DNA from: Lachnospiraceae bacterium
Lineage (GTDB): Bacteria; Bacillota; Clostridia; Lachnospirales; Lachnospiraceae
DNA: 64,000 nt
Reading direction: 5' to 3'
Assembly (NCBI GenBank): GCA_017556805.1
Contig: JAFYMC010000019.1
Coordinates: forward strand, 52,854 to 116,853
The position numbers were made by a program, and so were the translations under genes. Every line of letters begins with the position of its first letter. Positions within the stretch are counted from its first letter, which is position 1. The notes below the pieces were generated by a model that searched no databases, was not told the DNA's origin, and saw only the letters and a program-made list of their open reading frames with translations. Positions 8,049-19,449 of this stretch are shown piece after piece.

Positions 8049-9248
8049 TTACTTCCGCCAAAATCTACGCAACTGCGGTAATAATTCCTTTAATACCGCA
8101 AGTGTATACTCTACTTCTTCTTTCGTGGTATCCTTACAAAAACTGAACCGCACCGTAGCGTCCAGTAATTCTTTCTTCACATCAATTGCCTTTAATGTCC
8201 CGCTCACTGCCGGATGATTGGACGAACACGCCGAACCGGAAGACACATAGATGCCCTTTTCTTCCAACGCATGAAGCAGCACCTCACTCCGCACTCCCGC
8301 AAAGCCCACGCTCATAATGTGCGGTGCGGTTTTCTTTAAGCGTTCCTCCCGTTCTTCTTTGTCTATCTTCGAACCGTCCTTGTTATCCACCAAATGAATC
8401 GTTACATCCGGTATCTCGGAAAGTCCTTCCGCAAAGTATTTCTTCAGTTCAAACAGATACTCCTGCAAGCTTTCAATCTCCTTGCAGGCAAGCTCTGCCG
8501 CCAGGCCAAGCCCTGCAACGCCCGGCACATTTTCCGTACCGGATCGCATGCCTTTTTGCTGTCCGCCGCCGAATAAAATCGGCTTAATCTTTGTCTTTTC
8601 TTTTACATATAAAAAGCCGCAACCCTTCGGTCCGTGAAGCTTATGAGCACTGACCGAAAGCAAATCGATATTCTGCCGCTTCGGATAAATCCGGAACTTA
8701 CCGTAGGCTTGGATAGCATCCACATGGAACAAAATCGCCGGATTGTACTCCTTCACCGCAGTTCCCAGCGCCGTAATATCCTGTACCGCACCGACCTCGT
8801 TGTTCACCGCCATCACCGATACCAAAATCGTATCCTCGCAAAGAGCCTCTTTCAAAGCCTCTACAGTCACAACACCCTCAAGTCCCGGTGTCAGGTATGT
8901 CACGCGAAACCCCATCTCCTCTAAAATAAACATCGGCTCATACACCGACGGATGCTCAAAAGAAGTGGTAATGATGTGCATTCCGCTGCGCTTATTGGCC
9001 AGGGCCGTACCGATCAGTGCCATATTGTTGGACTCGGTACCTCCGGATGTGAAAAAAATCTCCTCCGGCTTACATTTTAAGGTTGCCGCAATCTGCTCCT
9101 TCGCGGTCTTGATATAACGCTCCGCTTCCATGCCCTTTTTATGACGGGAAGACGGATTGCCGAAATCCTCCTTATATACCCGCTCCATCAAAGCCAATAC
9201 GTCGTCATTGATTTTCGTTGTGGCCGAATTATCCAAATACGCTTCCAT
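8049..9248 (-). CDS. NifS/IscS-family cysteine desulfurase
   Basis: A 399-residue PLP enzyme releasing sulfur from cysteine as an enzyme persulfide. It has the N-terminal YLDNSATTKI, the TSGGTESNN phosphate-binding loop and the PLP lysine in SAHKLHGPKG. The RSGTENVPG motif and the catalytic cysteine in SSGSACSSNHP follow. It lies 56 bp before thiI in the same direction, like NifZ with ThiI in Bacillus, so it probably feeds tRNA thiolation. A broader Fe-S role cannot be excluded. Confidence 0.92.
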   Translation of the reverse strand: MEAYLDNSATTKINDDVLALMERVYKEDFGNPSSRHKKGMEAERYIKTAKEQIAATLKCKPEEIFFTSGGTESNNMALIGTALANKRSGMHIITTSFEHPSVYEPMFILEEMGFRVTYLTPGLEGVVTVEALKEALCEDTILVSVMAVNNEVGAVQDITALGTAVKEYNPAILFHVDAIQAYGKFRIYPKRQNIDLLSVSAHKLHGPKGCGFLYVKEKTKIKPILFGGGQQKGMRSGTENVPGVAGLGLAAELACKEIESLQEYLFELKKYFAEGLSEIPDVTIHLVDNKDGSKIDKEEREERLKKTAPHIMSVGFAGVRSEVLLHALEEKGIYVSSGSACSSNHPAVSGTLKAIDVKKELLDATVRFSFCKDTTKEEVEYTLAVLKELLPQLRRFWRK

Positions 9249-9256
9249 GAAATCTC

Positions 9257-10003
9257 CTATTCCTCACTGCATTCGATAGACAACATCAGCATGGACAACA
9301 TGGCAAGTCCCGCCGTTTCCGTCCGCAAAATACGCTTTCCCAGGGAAAGGCACTCTGCACCGTGGTCTTTACACTGTTCCACCTCATCTTCCGTAAAACC
9401 GCCCTCCGGTCCCACAAAGATACCGATGCTCCCTTTTTGTCCCGCTGTTTTTAAGCACTCCGCCGTCGGCTTCATGCCTTCCGCGTTTTCATACAGAATT
9501 ACATTATAGTCTAAATCCGCCATGGACGCAAGTGCTTCTTTCCAAGTATGTATCGGTGCTACATTCGGAATCACACCTCTGCCCGACTGCTTTGCGGCAC
9601 TTTCCGCAATCGCCTGCCAACGGGTCAGCTTCTTTTCTTCCTTTCCGCCTTCCGTCTTTACGATGGTACGCTTTGTCACTACCGGCACAATCTCCGCCGC
9701 ACCCAGTTCCACTGCCTTCTGGATAATCAGCTCCATCTTGTCCTTTTTCGGCAATCCCTGGTATAACACCAGACGTACCGGCAGTTCCGTATCGGACTGC
9801 TTCTCTTCCAAAATCGTCGCTAAAAGATTCCGTTCTCTGCTTCCGGCAAGTTCACACAAATAGTCCGTACCCACGCCGTCGCACAACATAAACTTTTCTC
9901 CGTTTTTCATGCGGAGCACATTCTTAATATGATTTACATCTTCCCCGATAATCTCAATGGTATCCCCCTGTTTTTGGGACGGTTCGATATAAAAACGATA
10001 CAT
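9257..10003 (-). CDS. rsmE: 16S rRNA m3U1498 methyltransferase RsmE
   Basis: A 248-residue SPOUT-class methyltransferase acting on U1498 of 16S rRNA in the assembled 30S subunit. The N-terminal PUA-like part includes HIKNVLRMKNGEKFMLCDG. The C-terminal trefoil knot carries IGIFVGPEGGFTEDEVE and LGKRILRTETA, the SAM-binding loops. It lies between prmA and the desulfurase gene with an 8-bp gap to the latter, so it is part of the long hrcA-thiI run. Confidence 0.93.
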   Translation of the reverse strand: MYRFYIEPSQKQGDTIEIIGEDVNHIKNVLRMKNGEKFMLCDGVGTDYLCELAGSRERNLLATILEEKQSDTELPVRLVLYQGLPKKDKMELIIQKAVELGAAEIVPVVTKRTIVKTEGGKEEKKLTRWQAIAESAAKQSGRGVIPNVAPIHTWKEALASMADLDYNVILYENAEGMKPTAECLKTAGQKGSIGIFVGPEGGFTEDEVEQCKDHGAECLSLGKRILRTETAGLAMLSMLMLSIECSEE

Positions 10004-10061
10004 ACTCTTTCCTTTCCGATTCGCTCTCGCCGCTCCGATTCGCAGCGTCCCGACTCATCCC

Positions 10062-11063
10062 TTACTTCGCTACAATGGATACCCAGTCGCCCTGGGTTAC
10101 AATCTCCACGATTTCAAAACCGTTTTCCATTAATGCCGCTTCTACCGCTTCCTGCTTCATGTTAATGATACCGGAGCTGATAAACAATGCGCCCGGCTTC
10201 ATAAACTCTCCTGCCACAGCGGATAACGGAATAATCACATCTGCCAAAATATTCGCTACCACAATATCGTACTTTTGAAGACCTACTGCCGCACGCAACG
10301 CCCTATCGCCGATGACATTCCCGTCGGTCACTTCAATGAGACCGCTCTTTCCGGTAAACACCGGCAGACCTGCTTCATTCTTTTCACAAATCTCTGCCGC
10401 CAGCTTATTTACTTCCGCATTCTCCGCAGTTACTCCTACCGCAATCGGGTCAATATCCACCGCTGCCGCATAGTCCGCACCGAGCAACATGGAAATAATG
10501 GAAAGAATACCACTGCCGCAGCCTACGTCAAACACGGTATCACCCTTCTTTAAGTACTTCTTTAAATTCCAGATACAAAGCTTCGTAGTCTCGTGAGCTC
10601 CGGTACCGAAAGCGGTACCCGGATCGATTTCTACCACCAGATCCCCGTCCTTTTTCTCCGTTAACGTTTCCCAAGTCGGCTTAATTACGATGCTGTCATC
10701 CACACGGAAAGGCTTAAAGAACTCCTTCCAGTTGTTAATCCAGTCCTTGTCCTCGGTCTCCGATACGGAAAGTTCACCGCTTCCCACATTCATAAACTGA
10801 CGAAGTTCGGAAAGCTCTACTGCAATATTCGCCTTTAATTCCTCGATATCTGTGTCGGTATCCAGATAAAAGCTCACAACCGCACTGCCGTCATCCTCCG
10901 GAAGCTCCGGCAAAATATCAATAAACATCTTCTGCTTGTCCTCCTCAGAAAGCGGAACGTAATCCGAAATCTCGATTCCTTCCACTCCGAGATCTCCCAA
11001 AATCACGCTTATCATATCCACAGCTTCCGTCGTTGTCTTTAATTCCATCTTAATCCACTTCAT
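10062..11063 (-). CDS. prmA: ribosomal protein L11 methyltransferase PrmA
   Basis: A 333-residue enzyme that trimethylates ribosomal protein L11. The N-terminal L11-recognition part (MKWIKMELKTTTEAVDMIS) is followed by EIDPGTAFGTGAHETTKLC and the SAM motif VFDVGCGSGILSI near residue 190, then IVVANILADVI. The start at 11063 has AAGGAGATAATT upstream; the 13 extra codons of the longer frame do not. A dnaJ-prmA-rsmE order is common in Firmicutes. Confidence 0.94.
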   Translation of the reverse strand: MKWIKMELKTTTEAVDMISVILGDLGVEGIEISDYVPLSEEDKQKMFIDILPELPEDDGSAVVSFYLDTDTDIEELKANIAVELSELRQFMNVGSGELSVSETEDKDWINNWKEFFKPFRVDDSIVIKPTWETLTEKKDGDLVVEIDPGTAFGTGAHETTKLCIWNLKKYLKKGDTVFDVGCGSGILSIISMLLGADYAAAVDIDPIAVGVTAENAEVNKLAAEICEKNEAGLPVFTGKSGLIEVTDGNVIGDRALRAAVGLQKYDIVVANILADVIIPLSAVAGEFMKPGALFISSGIINMKQEAVEAALMENGFEIVEIVTQGDWVSIVAK

Positions 11064-11129
11064 AATTATCTCCTTAGGCACGCAGAAAGGTAGGGCTGTC
11101 ATATTTGCAGTCCTACCTCTCTTACTTAT

Positions 11130-12287
11130 TTACTTCCCAAAAAACTTCTTTTTGCTGTTCTTTCCGCCCTTATCACCCTTGTCGCCGTCATCGCCGCGCT
11201 CACCGGAGGCTTCCGCATACTTTTCCAGAAGTTCCTTCTGCTCGGAGGAAAGCTTTGACGGAACCTGTACCACCAAGGTTACATAGTGGTCACCGCGAAC
11301 CTCCTTGTTACGCAAGGTCGGTACACCTTTCCCACGAAGGCGGATTCTTGTATCGGTCTGGGTTCCCGGCTTAATGGTATATAATACATCCCCGTCTACG
11401 GTGCTGATACGTACGTCACCGCCTAACGCTGCCTGGGTAAAGGACATCGGCGCCGTAGAATAGATATCATACTCCTGACGCTGGAAAATCGGATGGGCGC
11501 TTACCGCTACCTCAACAAGCAAATCTCCCTGCTCGCCGCCGTTGACACCCGGCTCACCCTTTCCGCGAATACGGATACTTTGGCCGTGGTCGATACCGGC
11601 CGGAACAGACACCTGAATCTTCTTGCGCTTGGTCACATAACCGTTGCCGTAGCAATCCGGACATTTTTCTTTAATAATCTTACCGGTACCGCGACAATCC
11701 GGACAAGCCTGCACATTACGCACCATGCCGAATAAGGACTGCTGGGTATATACTACCTGGCCCTTACCTCCACACTTGGAACAGGTTTCGCTCTGCGTCC
11801 CCGGCTTTGCACCGCTGCCGCTACAAGTATCACACTTTTCCTTTAAGTTAAGTTCCAGTTCCTTCTCGGTACCGAATACTGCCTCATTAAAGGTAATACG
11901 AATGCCGGTACGTACATTGGCACCCTTCTGCGGACCGGTATTTCCGCCTCTGCTGCGTCTTCCGCCACCGAATAAATCACCGAAAATATCGCCGAAAATA
12001 TCACCCATATCCATGCCGGAGAAATCAAAGCCGCCGGCTCCGCCTGCACCACCCTGCTCAAAGGCTGCATGACCGAACTGATCGTACTGTCTTCTCTTCT
12101 CCGCATCACTTAAAATCGCATACGCTTCGGAAGCCTCCTTAAACTTTGCCTCCGCTTCCTTATCTCCCGGGTTCATATCCGGATGATACTTCTTTGCCGT
12201 CTGGCGGTACGCCTTCTTTATTTCATCATCCGTGGCGGTCTTGGACACGCCAAGGACTTCATAGTAGTCCCGCTTACTGTCAGCCAT
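11130..12287 (-). CDS. dnaJ: chaperone DnaJ (Hsp40)
   Basis: A 385-residue co-chaperone that delivers substrates to DnaK and stimulates its ATPase. It has a J domain with HPD (KYHPDMNPG) at about residue 35 and a Gly/Phe-rich stretch at 75-115. Four zinc-binding repeats follow ([32 protein letters not shown]), then the C-terminal substrate domains. The tail after residue 365 is a Gly/Lys/Asp-rich extension ([17 protein letters not shown]). It is the fourth gene of the hrcA cluster. Confidence 0.97.
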   Translation of the reverse strand: MADSKRDYYEVLGVSKTATDDEIKKAYRQTAKKYHPDMNPGDKEAEAKFKEASEAYAILSDAEKRRQYDQFGHAAFEQGGAGGAGGFDFSGMDMGDIFGDIFGDLFGGGRRSRGGNTGPQKGANVRTGIRITFNEAVFGTEKELELNLKEKCDTCSGSGAKPGTQSETCSKCGGKGQVVYTQQSLFGMVRNVQACPDCRGTGKIIKEKCPDCYGNGYVTKRKKIQVSVPAGIDHGQSIRIRGKGEPGVNGGEQGDLLVEVAVSAHPIFQRQEYDIYSTAPMSFTQAALGGDVRISTVDGDVLYTIKPGTQTDTRIRLRGKGVPTLRNKEVRGDHYVTLVVQVPSKLSSEQKELLEKYAEASGERGDDGDKGDKGGKNSKKKFFGK

Positions 12288-12348
12288 CTTAAACTCCTCC
12301 GTTTCACACCGTTTCTCCTTAAGAGGTGCGTCTTCCTTAAAACACTTT

Positions 12349-12382
12349 TATGGCACAGGGGACTTTTATCCCCTGCGCCATA
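12349..12382 (-). other. intercistronic hairpin between dnaK and dnaJ
   Basis: A 13-bp imperfect stem (TATGGCGCAGGGG/CCCCTGTGCCATA, one G.U pair in RNA) with an 8-nt loop lies in the gap between the dnaK stop and the dnaJ RBS. The 3' side lacks a continuous T-run, so it looks like a processing or partial-attenuation element that could lower dnaJ relative to dnaK. That role is inferred. Confidence 0.5.
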
Positions 12383-12405
12383 GTCATTCAAATCCTTATT
12401 CCGGA

Positions 12406-14289
<1,884 letters not shown>

Positions 14290-14302
14290 CTATAATAAAT
14301 TT

Positions 14303-14914
14303 TTAGTTCGCTACTTTTACCATGCTGTGACGTACCACGGAGTCCTTATACATATATCCCTTCTGGAACTCCTCTGCCACTATATTCTCACCAAGACTTT
14401 CATCTTCTATGTGCATTACCGCATTATGAAAATCCGGATTGAACTCTTTGCCTACCGCTTCAATCGGCGTTACACCCGCTTCAGAAAGCTCCGTCAGAAG
14501 CTGCTTGTAAATCATCTCAACGCCCTGTGCAAATCCGGTACTCTTTTCCTCCTCGGAAACCGCCGAAAGTCCGCGTTCGAAATTATCGATGACCGGAAGA
14601 AGCTTCTCCACGATGCTCTTTGCACCGATTTCAAACATCATTGCCTTTTCCTTTTCGGTACGCTTTCTGAAATTCTCAAACTCTGCCATCTGGCGAAGTA
14701 CCTTATCGTTTAACTCCGCAATCTGCTCGTCTCTCTTATCTTTCTTTTCCTTCTTCTTAAAAAGGCCCTTGCCCTCTTTGGCGTCCTCGGTAGCCTCTGC
14801 TTCCGTAGTTTCTTCCGTATTCCCGGCAACCGTTTCTTCCGCCTGAGCTTCCATGGTTTCTTCTACTGCTTCCTCCATGGTTTCGTCCGGATTCTTCACT
14901 TCCTGCTCTGCCAT
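14303..14914 (-). CDS. grpE: nucleotide exchange factor GrpE
   Basis: About 203 residues. An acidic Glu/Thr-rich N-terminus (residues 1-50) and a Lys-rich segment precede the long helix (LNDKVLRQMAEFENFRKRTEKEK) and the C-terminal beta domain ending EFQKGYMYKDSVVRHSMVKVA. It releases ADP from DnaK. The start at 14914 (MAEQEV) has AAAGGTGAG at good spacing; a GTG three codons upstream overlaps that site and is less likely. Confidence 0.95.
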   Translation of the reverse strand: MAEQEVKNPDETMEEAVEETMEAQAEETVAGNTEETTEAEATEDAKEGKGLFKKKEKKDKRDEQIAELNDKVLRQMAEFENFRKRTEKEKAMMFEIGAKSIVEKLLPVIDNFERGLSAVSEEEKSTGFAQGVEMIYKQLLTELSEAGVTPIEAVGKEFNPDFHNAVMHIEDESLGENIVAEEFQKGYMYKDSVVRHSMVKVAN

Positions 14915-14932
14915 TTTACTCACCTTTCTTCG

Positions 14933-15958
14933 TTACTCTTTATTCTTCTTAAAAATATCATCCAACTGACTCTTTAAGGTCTGGAGCGTACCTACGACCT
15001 TTTCGTAATCCATACGCTTCGGTCCCACGATACCGATACGGCCGTAAATACCGTCCTCTATCTCGTAGGTGGCAGTGACTACAGAACAATCCTTCATGGA
15101 CTCCACCGAGGTCTCCTGACCGATATATACCTGAATGCCGTGCTCCTCACTATTCTCGTTCAAAAGCTCCGTAAGATACTTCTTTTCCTCCAGTTCGTAG
15201 AGCAAGTCGCTGGCAATGTGGTGATCGGAAAGCTCCGGATACTTTAAAATATTCGTTGCACCGCTGGTGTAAACCGGAATATCCTCTTCCTCGCTGATGG
15301 CCTGTGCAATGGCATCCAACAGTTCGGTAATCACATTTCCCAACCCGTCGGACTGTTCCTTCAATTTAGCGATGACCGAAAGATTAATCTCGGACATATC
15401 CAGACCCGTCAGGTAGGTGTTCAGTACTATATTTAACTTTAAGATATCTTCTTTCTTAAGGCCCGCCGCCAACGGAAGCATCTTGTTCTTTACGATGTTG
15501 CCCTCCAGAACGATAACCGCCAACAGCTGGGTCTCTTCCACATCCGTTAACTGGATAAACTTTACTTTCCGGCTGCGGTACTGCGGCCCGGTAACAAGCG
15601 TCGCGTAGTTGGTATTCACCGCCAACAGCTTTGCCACCTGCTGAAGCAGGGTCTCCATCTTATCCGCCTTGTCGTTCAGAGCGTCCCACATCTGCTCTAC
15701 TTCCTGCATACGGCTCTGCATCATGGTATCCACATAAAGACGATATCCCTTATCGGAAGGAATGCGGCCTGCGGAAGTATGAGGCTGTACGATGTAGCCT
15801 AACTCCTCTAAGTCAGACATTTCATTTCGAATGGTTGCGGAGCTTAAATTCAAATCCGTAAACTTCGAAATGGTACGGGAGCCTACCGGCTCACCGGTTT
15901 CAAGGTAGTTCTTGATAATCGCTTGTAAAATCTTAAGTTTTCTCTCATCTAATTCCAC
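14933..15958 (-). CDS. hrcA: heat-inducible transcription repressor HrcA
   Basis: A 341-residue repressor with an N-terminal winged helix (LNLSSATIRNEMSDLEELGYI, about residues 34-55) followed by PHTSAGRIPSDKGYR and a GAF-like dimerisation/sensor part. It binds the CIRCE element found upstream and is stabilised by GroEL in known systems. The start codon is GTG at 15958, with AGGAGGT upstream. It is the first gene of the heat-shock cluster. Confidence 0.97.
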   Translation of the reverse strand: MELDERKLKILQAIIKNYLETGEPVGSRTISKFTDLNLSSATIRNEMSDLEELGYIVQPHTSAGRIPSDKGYRLYVDTMMQSRMQEVEQMWDALNDKADKMETLLQQVAKLLAVNTNYATLVTGPQYRSRKVKFIQLTDVEETQLLAVIVLEGNIVKNKMLPLAAGLKKEDILKLNIVLNTYLTGLDMSEINLSVIAKLKEQSDGLGNVITELLDAIAQAISEEEDIPVYTSGATNILKYPELSDHHIASDLLYELEEKKYLTELLNENSEEHGIQVYIGQETSVESMKDCSVVTATYEIEDGIYGRIGIVGPKRMDYEKVVGTLQTLKSQLDDIFKKNKE

Positions 15959-16018
15959 CGGATACCTCCTGTCCCCTTCTCCTTGGTTTCCATGCTACTC
16001 GGTGTCCTTTTTACTTTG

Positions 16019-16045
16019 TTAGCACTCAACTCGATGGAGTGCTAA
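16019..16045. promoter_or_regulatory. CIRCE operator
   Basis: A perfect TTAGCACTC-N9-GAGTGCTAA inverted repeat, the HrcA binding site, lies between the promoter and hrcA. HrcA therefore autoregulates hrcA-grpE-dnaK-dnaJ and possibly the genes after it. Confidence 0.98.
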
Positions 16046-16059
16046 TACCTTGTGTCTAT

Positions 16060-16088
16060 AAAATAACACCACAAGAAACATTTGTCAA
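16060..16088 (-). promoter_or_regulatory. hrcA operon promoter
   Basis: TTGACA and TATTTT with 17-bp spacing on the minus strand lie immediately before the CIRCE element, so the repressor would sit at the transcription start. Confidence 0.8.
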
Positions 16089-16129
16089 GTGGTATCTTGA
16101 AAATATTTTTGTGGTGTTCTATTCGTGCC

Positions 16130-16474
16130 TTATTCTTTCTCCAACATCTCCATCGTCATCCTCTTCCACCGGTACTTCTCCAAGTCCACCTTCTTATCGG
16201 TAACCTTCACTCCCTCTGCTCGCAGAAGCTCCACCTGCCGGTTGCCTCCTCCGAAGGCAAAGACTTCTGATACCGCACCTTCTCTGTTTACCACTCTGTG
16301 GCACGGAATATGCTCCGGATCCGGATTGGCATGCAGGGCATAGCCTACTACCCTCGCCCAGCGTTTGTTGCCGGCCAGGGATGCGACTTGTCCGTAGGTG
16401 GCGACGGTGCCTTTTGGAATCTGTTTGACGACATTGTATATAAGTTCAAATGTGGATGGTTGGGATGGCTGCAT
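16130..16474 (-). CDS. MGMT-family alkyltransferase-like protein (single DNA-binding domain)
   Basis: 114 residues covering only the C-terminal O6-alkylguanine-DNA alkyltransferase domain: the TYGQVASLAG helix-turn-helix region and IPCHRVVN with the alkyl-accepting cysteine. Alkyltransferase-like (ATL) proteins have Trp at that position; here Cys is kept, so direct repair remains possible. A second conserved region reads VFAFGGGNRQVELLRAEGV. RBS AAGGAG is present. The substrate is not determined by sequence. Confidence 0.85.
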   Translation of the reverse strand: MQPSQPSTFELIYNVVKQIPKGTVATYGQVASLAGNKRWARVVGYALHANPDPEHIPCHRVVNREGAVSEVFAFGGGNRQVELLRAEGVKVTDKKVDLEKYRWKRMTMEMLEKE

Positions 16475-16510
16475 AGTAACTACTCCTTCTTAATTCACTG
16501 AAACTCTTCT

Positions 16511-17080
16511 TTATAGAATATCCTCCCTCAAAAGAGAGTAAATATTCCCGTCTTCGTTTCTATCGTTCAAGCAAAAGCGTCGCCGTAACGTACCTTCTTT
16601 TGTAAATCCGGCCTTTACCAAGGTCCGGTTGGACCCGATGTTGTCCACATGAGCATTTGCCTCAATCCGCTCCAGCCCCATAACTTCAAATCCAAACCGG
16701 CACACAGCCTTTAACACCTTTGTATTGATTCCTTGATTCCAATACTTTCGCTTTATAAAATACCCTACTTCTGCTAAAGTATTATGATTTCCGAAATTGA
16801 AAAGCTGAATCTGTCCTATGGTCTCCCCTTTTAACGTAACCACCCAGGTATACTCCCTCTTTCCTTTAAAGCCCTTGAGACGGCTTTCCTGTACTCTGAG
16901 CTCTCTTTCCTCATTCCAGTCTCCCGGTCTTTTATAGAAACCGAAATATTTGAAATTTTCCTCATCATAGTAGATTTCCCAGAAAGGTCTGGCATCCTTT
17001 TTCGGGTCCGTCTGTCGCAAATAAATGTCCTCATCCACACGGATTGGCTTAAACTCTTTAAACAAATCACAAAACGCCAT
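16511..17080 (-). CDS. GNAT acetyltransferase, RimJ/RimL type
   Basis: 189 residues with an acetyl-CoA binding core: GYFIKRKYWNQGINTKVLKAV, then ERIEANAHVDNIGSNRTLVKAGFTKEG, typical of the RimJ/RimL N-acetyltransferase_3 group. The likely substrate is a protein N-terminus or a small amine; nothing in the sequence fixes it. The start at 17080 follows GGAGGAATAGC. It lies 2 bp after the AraC-type gene and is probably co-transcribed with it. Confidence 0.82.
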   Translation of the reverse strand: MAFCDLFKEFKPIRVDEDIYLRQTDPKKDARPFWEIYYDEENFKYFGFYKRPGDWNEERELRVQESRLKGFKGKREYTWVVTLKGETIGQIQLFNFGNHNTLAEVGYFIKRKYWNQGINTKVLKAVCRFGFEVMGLERIEANAHVDNIGSNRTLVKAGFTKEGTLRRRFCLNDRNEDGNIYSLLREDIL

Positions 17081-17082
17081 CG

Positions 17083-17970
17083 CTATTCCTCCAATCTTCT
17101 TACCGGAATGTAAAGCTCCATCTGAGCCGCTCCCGACTGGCAGTCCCACCGTTCATCGTAATATTCAAAATCCGCAAGAAACGTTTCATCCAGACAATAC
17201 TCCGACTGCGGAAGCCATACCCCATAAATATATTGGAACGCCTTCCCGATTTCTCCGTTCCCGTTGTTCCCGTTCACGGTAAAAACCGCATACAATGCTT
17301 TCGGAATTCTCTTTGCTACCATTCCCTCCGGCACCTCAGCCTCCGGTTCTGCTTCCGCCGCTGCCATGTAATAAAACTGTAACGGATCCGACGAAAACTC
17401 CTCCATATAATCCTCAAAACCGTACATGGTATTCGGATTCTTTCGCGCAATCCTTACCATATTGTTTTTCAGGTTGTACCACGCTTCACCGATCACACCG
17501 TATCCGTCCCGTGTATGGCCGCGATACCCTACCAATAAAAACGCATCCCGTTCCTCAAAACGGGGTATAAGCGAAAACTCGCCTTCCATATACACACGTT
17601 TTGTGTACCCTGTAACAATGGTTTCCACACTCCGATATGTAATCTTCGGTTTCTTCTTCCTTGCTTCCAACGGCGTCATCCCGAAAGTCTCTTTAAAGGT
17701 TCTGTTAAAGGACTGGATACTATTAAAACCGCTTGCAAGGGCAATCTCTGTAACCGTCTTCTCTGTCTCACATAACTGCATATGCGCCAGCGTCAGCCTG
17801 CGTTTCTTCATATAATCCGTTATGGTCTGCTCCGTAACCGTAGAAAATATCCTATGAAAATGAAACGCCGAATACCCGAACTTCTCCGCCAGATGTTCAA
17901 AAGTAATCGGTTCACTGATATGTTCATCAATATAATACAGTACCTGTTCAATCAACTGCAAATTATTCAT
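17083..17970 (-). CDS. AraC-family regulator with GyrI-like effector-binding domain
   Basis: 295 residues. Two AraC-type helix-turn-helix motifs occupy about residues 8-105 (FGYSAFHFHRIFSTVT and LASGFNSIQSFNRTFKETFGMTP). The C-terminal half from about residue 125 is a GyrI-like small-molecule-binding domain ending in LYIPVRRLEE. Such proteins (Rob/MarA-like with a drug-binding domain) typically activate efflux or detoxification genes. The downstream acetyltransferase is a plausible target. Confidence 0.88.
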   Translation of the reverse strand: MNNLQLIEQVLYYIDEHISEPITFEHLAEKFGYSAFHFHRIFSTVTEQTITDYMKKRRLTLAHMQLCETEKTVTEIALASGFNSIQSFNRTFKETFGMTPLEARKKKPKITYRSVETIVTGYTKRVYMEGEFSLIPRFEERDAFLLVGYRGHTRDGYGVIGEAWYNLKNNMVRIARKNPNTMYGFEDYMEEFSSDPLQFYYMAAAEAEPEAEVPEGMVAKRIPKALYAVFTVNGNNGNGEIGKAFQYIYGVWLPQSEYCLDETFLADFEYYDERWDCQSGAAQMELYIPVRRLEE

Positions 17971-18085
17971 TTCTTTAACCGCCTTTCATAAGTAGTATCG
18001 GTCCGATACATCCAGTATACTACCATATCAGAGCAGGCGTCTTCTCATTTCTTGCGGTTATATCACCCTTTTCCTTAAAGAGCAA

Positions 18086-18562
18086 CTAATTTTTATATGC
18101 ATCGCACACATCATTCCAACAATAGGTTACATCCTGCACACTCAGCCATAACTGGCATTCCTTGCGGTACGGTTTCTTTTTCTGACATATCTCGCAGAAA
18201 AATACCAACTCCTTATATCCGCCTGCGTACCGATACAAAAACTCCAGTTGATACTTCCCGCTGTTTAATGCAGAAACCAGTTCTGAAAGCGTCCACTGCT
18301 TCCGCACTGCCTTTCGCTCCGACTTTTTATCAAACACATAACACTGAGACTCATCTTCCGTTTCATATAACAAATGAAACCTCACCTCAGCAGCATCCGT
18401 CCGTACCGCTTCTCCCGTAGAATTCGCCTCATGTTCCGAAAGTATCCAAAATCCGTCCTGCGGAAAGTAAAAGCTCAGTATACCGTTTTCAAAAGTTGCC
18501 TGTTCGGCTCTGCAGTCATGCAGGCTGATTGCCGCTCCGTCCTTGTCATAATGTTTGTACAT
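18086..18562 (-). CDS. hypothetical protein, 158 residues
   Basis: I do not recognise a family. The protein is soluble, mixed alpha/beta in appearance and rich in aromatic residues (NGILSFYFPQDGFWI, CQLWLSVQDVTYCWNDVC), with five or more cysteines and no signal peptide or membrane segment. A GAGGAAG ribosome site precedes the ATG. It stands alone between the AraC-type gene and the anti-sigma gene. Confidence 0.6.
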   Translation of the reverse strand: MYKHYDKDGAAISLHDCRAEQATFENGILSFYFPQDGFWILSEHEANSTGEAVRTDAAEVRFHLLYETEDESQCYVFDKKSERKAVRKQWTLSELVSALNSGKYQLEFLYRYAGGYKELVFFCEICQKKKPYRKECQLWLSVQDVTYCWNDVCDAYKN

Positions 18563-18636
18563 GATCTTCCTCCTATCACAATATACTGCAACTTCTTATT
18601 CCCAGTATACGGTATTTCCCACCAAAAGGCAAACTA

Positions 18637-19449
18637 TCATTTTATATACTTCAGCTTCCTCTTTCCTTTCTCCATCCCCCACAGCACCAGACCACATATT
18701 GCTCCGACTCCAAAAATCACAACCGTAGCTTCTGCGAAATTCTGCATGTGTCCCTCTAACTCACTCAAGCCTCCCAAAAGCGTCGTCTGTGCGAGGATGA
18801 AAAAGAGTCCGGTCAGACTGATTAGCAACGTCCCGCGACATACGATATCCCATTTCATATAGCGTACCATTGTGTATGTAAAGACCGCAATTTCCACCGA
18901 GAGAGCAATTCCCGTTTGTCGGTGCAAAAACGGTCCTACCTGACCAAGTTCAAGACCAAGCGGGACATTTCCGTTCACCGCAGCGCCCATCATAAAACAA
19001 TACCAGAACAACGCATATACAATCGCGCCCAAAGAAAGCCCGGTCATTACTTTTTCCACTTTTTCATACTTCACATTTACTTTTCCTTGCATCGTTACCA
19101 CAAAAGTAGCGGCTACCGCCACCACATATAAGCCGTAATACCAGCGCACACCGATTGCTCCGATATTCGTTGTAAAAAAGTATGCCGCAAACCCTATCAC
19201 AATTAACAACAATCCATAACTGAACATATTCTGCAGCTTCAGCTTCCTCTTCACCTTCCGCAGTCCGTCCAGTTGCTGTTCCTCAAGCGTTTTCCCCGAA
19301 AGCTCTACCGTACGGCATTCCGTAAGAAACGCCCGACACTCCTCGCAATCCTTTATATGCTCCTCCACACACTGTTTGGAAGACTCAGAACACAGACCGT
19401 CCACATAGGACGGAATCAAATCCTGCACAATCCCACAATCAATCTTCAT
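18637..19449 (-). CDS. zinc-finger anti-sigma factor, multipass membrane protein
   Basis: 270 residues. The N-terminal zf-HC2 anti-sigma zinc site is visible as CVEEHIKDCEEC (His-x3-Cys-x2-Cys) near residues 30-45. From about residue 80 there are six hydrophobic segments, so the sensor part is within the membrane. The start overlaps the sigma gene by 11 bp. By family it binds and inhibits the partner ECF sigma factor until a membrane signal arrives. The signal is unknown. Confidence 0.85.
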   Translation of the reverse strand: MKIDCGIVQDLIPSYVDGLCSESSKQCVEEHIKDCEECRAFLTECRTVELSGKTLEEQQLDGLRKVKRKLKLQNMFSYGLLLIVIGFAAYFFTTNIGAIGVRWYYGLYVVAVAATFVVTMQGKVNVKYEKVEKVMTGLSLGAIVYALFWYCFMMGAAVNGNVPLGLELGQVGPFLHRQTGIALSVEIAVFTYTMVRYMKWDIVCRGTLLISLTGLFFILAQTTLLGGLSELEGHMQNFAEATVVIFGVGAICGLVLWGMEKGKRKLKYIK